Source of the DNA: an uncultured Faecalibacterium sp. | GTDB lineage: Bacteria; Bacillota; Clostridia; Oscillospirales; Ruminococcaceae | Length of the DNA stretch: 25,027 bases | Direction: 5' to 3' | NCBI GenBank assembly: GCA_937917475.1 | Contig: CALDNF010000088.1 | Coordinates: forward strand, 1-25,027 | Shown here: in pieces, positions 23,815-25,027 of the stretch | How positions within the stretch are numbered: position 1 is the stretch's first letter | Layout of the letters: each line of letters starts with the position of its first letter | The notes under the pieces: model-generated | Seen by the model: only the letters and a program-made list of their open reading frames with translations | What the model was told of the DNA's origin: nothing | The model's database searches: none | Made by a program: the position numbers and the translations under genes

Positions 23815-24666
23815 TCAGCGTCGGCTGCGGAGTTTCTGATCGATCGCCTGAAACTGATCTGCACCGCTGAACGTGATCAGCTGAACGATCTGATCCGAAA
23901 GTCGAACTTCGGCAGTCGCTCCGGTCTGGAGCGAATAGCCCGCTGCACCATCGCAGCTTACAAATACTTCATCATCCGCCACTTGTCCCACGCAGATATT
24001 TATTTTGCGTTCCTGAGCGAAAACCATGGCAGGACTGGACAGACTGTGCGGACAGATCGGCGTAACAACGATTCCCTTCGTACGGGAATCCAAAATCGGC
24101 CCGCCTGCCGCCAATGAATAGGCAGTCGAACCGGTGGGGGTGGCAACAATGACACCATCGCCCCGGTAGTGCTCCACAAGCGTATCATCGCAGTAAATGC
24201 TGAAATCAATTGCCTGCTGCAAGCGGCCTTTGGTGACTACTACATCGTTCAGTGCATGGCCTTCCCATGAGTTGTCTCCCAAAACATGGACGTAAAGCAG
24301 CATCCGGCTATCCAAGAGATACTCCCCCCGTGCAACCGCTGCAAGCTTTGATTCCATTTCATTCACTTCGCAGGTAGCCAGAAAACCGCACCGGCCCAAA
24401 TTGATGCCAAGGATCGGTTTCTGATACATCAGGGAAAGGTTTGCCTCATGGAGAATTGTTCCATCTCCGCCAATGGTAAGGATCACATCCGTCCGTTTCA
24501 GACATTCCTTCTGGGAGAGATATTGTACTCCCATGGCACTGCACTCGGCCTGCAGGGTATCCTGCATCAAAACTTCCGCACCGTGTGTCTGCAAAATTTG
24601 TGCAGCACGCAAAGCAATCTCATTGGCCTGTGCCTTGCCCGGGTTCGGAGAGATGTAAACCTTCAT
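23815..24666 (-). CDS. nadK: NAD kinase
   Basis: A 283-residue enzyme that phosphorylates NAD to NADP. The nucleotide loop GGDGT is at 66-70, the ND pair at 139-140 replaces the commoner NE, and ATPTGSTAYSLAAGGPI is intact. GGAG lies eight bases upstream of ATG 24666. It is 27 bases downstream of tlyA and 38 bases upstream of argR in one probable operon. Confidence 0.96.
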   Translation of the reverse strand: MKVYISPNPGKAQANEIALRAAQILQTHGAEVLMQDTLQAECSAMGVQYLSQKECLKRTDVILTIGGDGTILHEANLSLMYQKPILGINLGRCGFLATCEVNEMESKLAAVARGEYLLDSRMLLYVHVLGDNSWEGHALNDVVVTKGRLQQAIDFSIYCDDTLVEHYRGDGVIVATPTGSTAYSLAAGGPILDSRTKGIVVTPICPHSLSSPAMVFAQERKINICVGQVADDEVFVSCDGAAGYSLQTGATAEVRLSDQIVQLITFSGADQFQAIDQKLRSRR

Positions 24667-24693
24667 CGTTCTTACTCCTTTTCTGAAAAGGGG

Positions 24694-25027
24694 TCATTTA
24701 TCCAGCGTCGAATGGCTTGCAGCAACGACCTGCTCCGCAACGGAATCATCCAGAACCGTCGGTTCCTCGCTCTTTTGTACAAACATCAGATACTCGATGT
24801 TGCCTTCCGGGCCCTTGACCGGGCTGAAATCCAGTCCACGGACAGCGAATCCATTGGCCGCAGCATAGCCCATTGCGTTATGCAGAACCTCGCGATGGGT
24901 GGCCGGATCACGGACAACGCCGTTCTTACCGACTTTTTCTCGTCCTGCTTCAAACTGAGGCTTGACCAGACACACACCCATTGCATCTGGCGTGGTAATA
25001 GCCTGTGCTACCGGGAAAATATGATGC
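24694..25027 (-). CDS. tlyA: TlyA-family rRNA 2'-O-methyltransferase, 3' part only
   Basis: The last 110 residues of a TlyA/hemolysin A-type methyltransferase; the frame stays open to the right edge, so the 5' part lies outside. The diagnostic stretch VCLVKPQFEAGREKVGKNGVVRD followed by H is clear, then GLDFSPVKGPEGNIEYLMF. Despite the hemolysin name, TlyA proteins methylate 16S and 23S rRNA riboses. It opens the tlyA-nadK-argR-recN cluster. The final 20 or so residues are polar and variable. Confidence 0.93.
   Translation of the reverse strand, partial: HHIFPVAQAITTPDAMGVCLVKPQFEAGREKVGKNGVVRDPATHREVLHNAMGYAAANGFAVRGLDFSPVKGPEGNIEYLMFVQKSEEPTVLDDSVAEQVVAASHSTLDK

Overview
The window looks like the chromosome of a Gram-positive clostridial gut anaerobe, most likely Faecalibacterium or a close Oscillospiraceae relative. 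The evidence is gene order and protein style: phoH-ybeY-era-recO-mutS2, queA-tgt-yajC with a TIGR04086-type membrane protein, tlyA-nadK-argR-recN, a tyrosine T-box, strong AGGAGG ribosome sites and moderately high GC. The genus is an inference; the class-level assignment is firmer.

Layout. (1) About 1-870, minus strand: a prophage scrap. It holds the 3' end of a MuF/SPP1-gp7-like minor head protein carrying a polymorphic-toxin-like C-terminus, an ATGA-overlapping small gene (putative immunity), a strong terminator, and the possible start of another gene running off the left edge. (2) 1007-7625, plus: phoH, ybeY, era, recO, mutS2 and a membrane-anchored cell-wall amidase, covering ribosome maturation, RNA quality control and recombination. 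(3) 7626-7864: a convergent gap with a perfect 10-bp inverted repeat around a 6-bp centre, resembling dif and P1 loxP. (4) 7865-15108, minus: queA, tgt, yajC, a TIGR04086-type membrane protein, a SpoIIM-like membrane protein, radA, a Xer-type tyrosine recombinase and a GNAT acetyltransferase. The GNAT gene has lost its ancestral stop through a 10-bp tandem duplication. (5) 15261-19942, plus: asd-dapA-dapB (diaminopimelate/lysine branch), a CapA-like phosphoesterase and a free-standing double-ACT protein resembling the regulatory half of aspartokinase. (6) 20051-25027, minus: tyrS under a T-box leader, then recN, argR, nadK and the 3' part of tlyA.

How it fits together. Most genes are housekeeping genes in recognisable operons. 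queA and tgt make queuosine in tRNA. asd, dapA and dapB make the diaminopimelate used in peptidoglycan and lysine, and the ACT protein at the end of that operon is a candidate regulatory subunit. Less ordinary signals are the toxin-bearing head-protein remnant, the lox/dif-like site near a Xer recombinase with an unusual tail, the stand-alone ACT pair, the stop-bypassing duplication, a hairpin that buries a ribosome binding site after yajC, a palindrome between queA and asd, and a degenerate Smr motif in MutS2. No tRNA, rRNA, CRISPR array or insertion sequence was seen.
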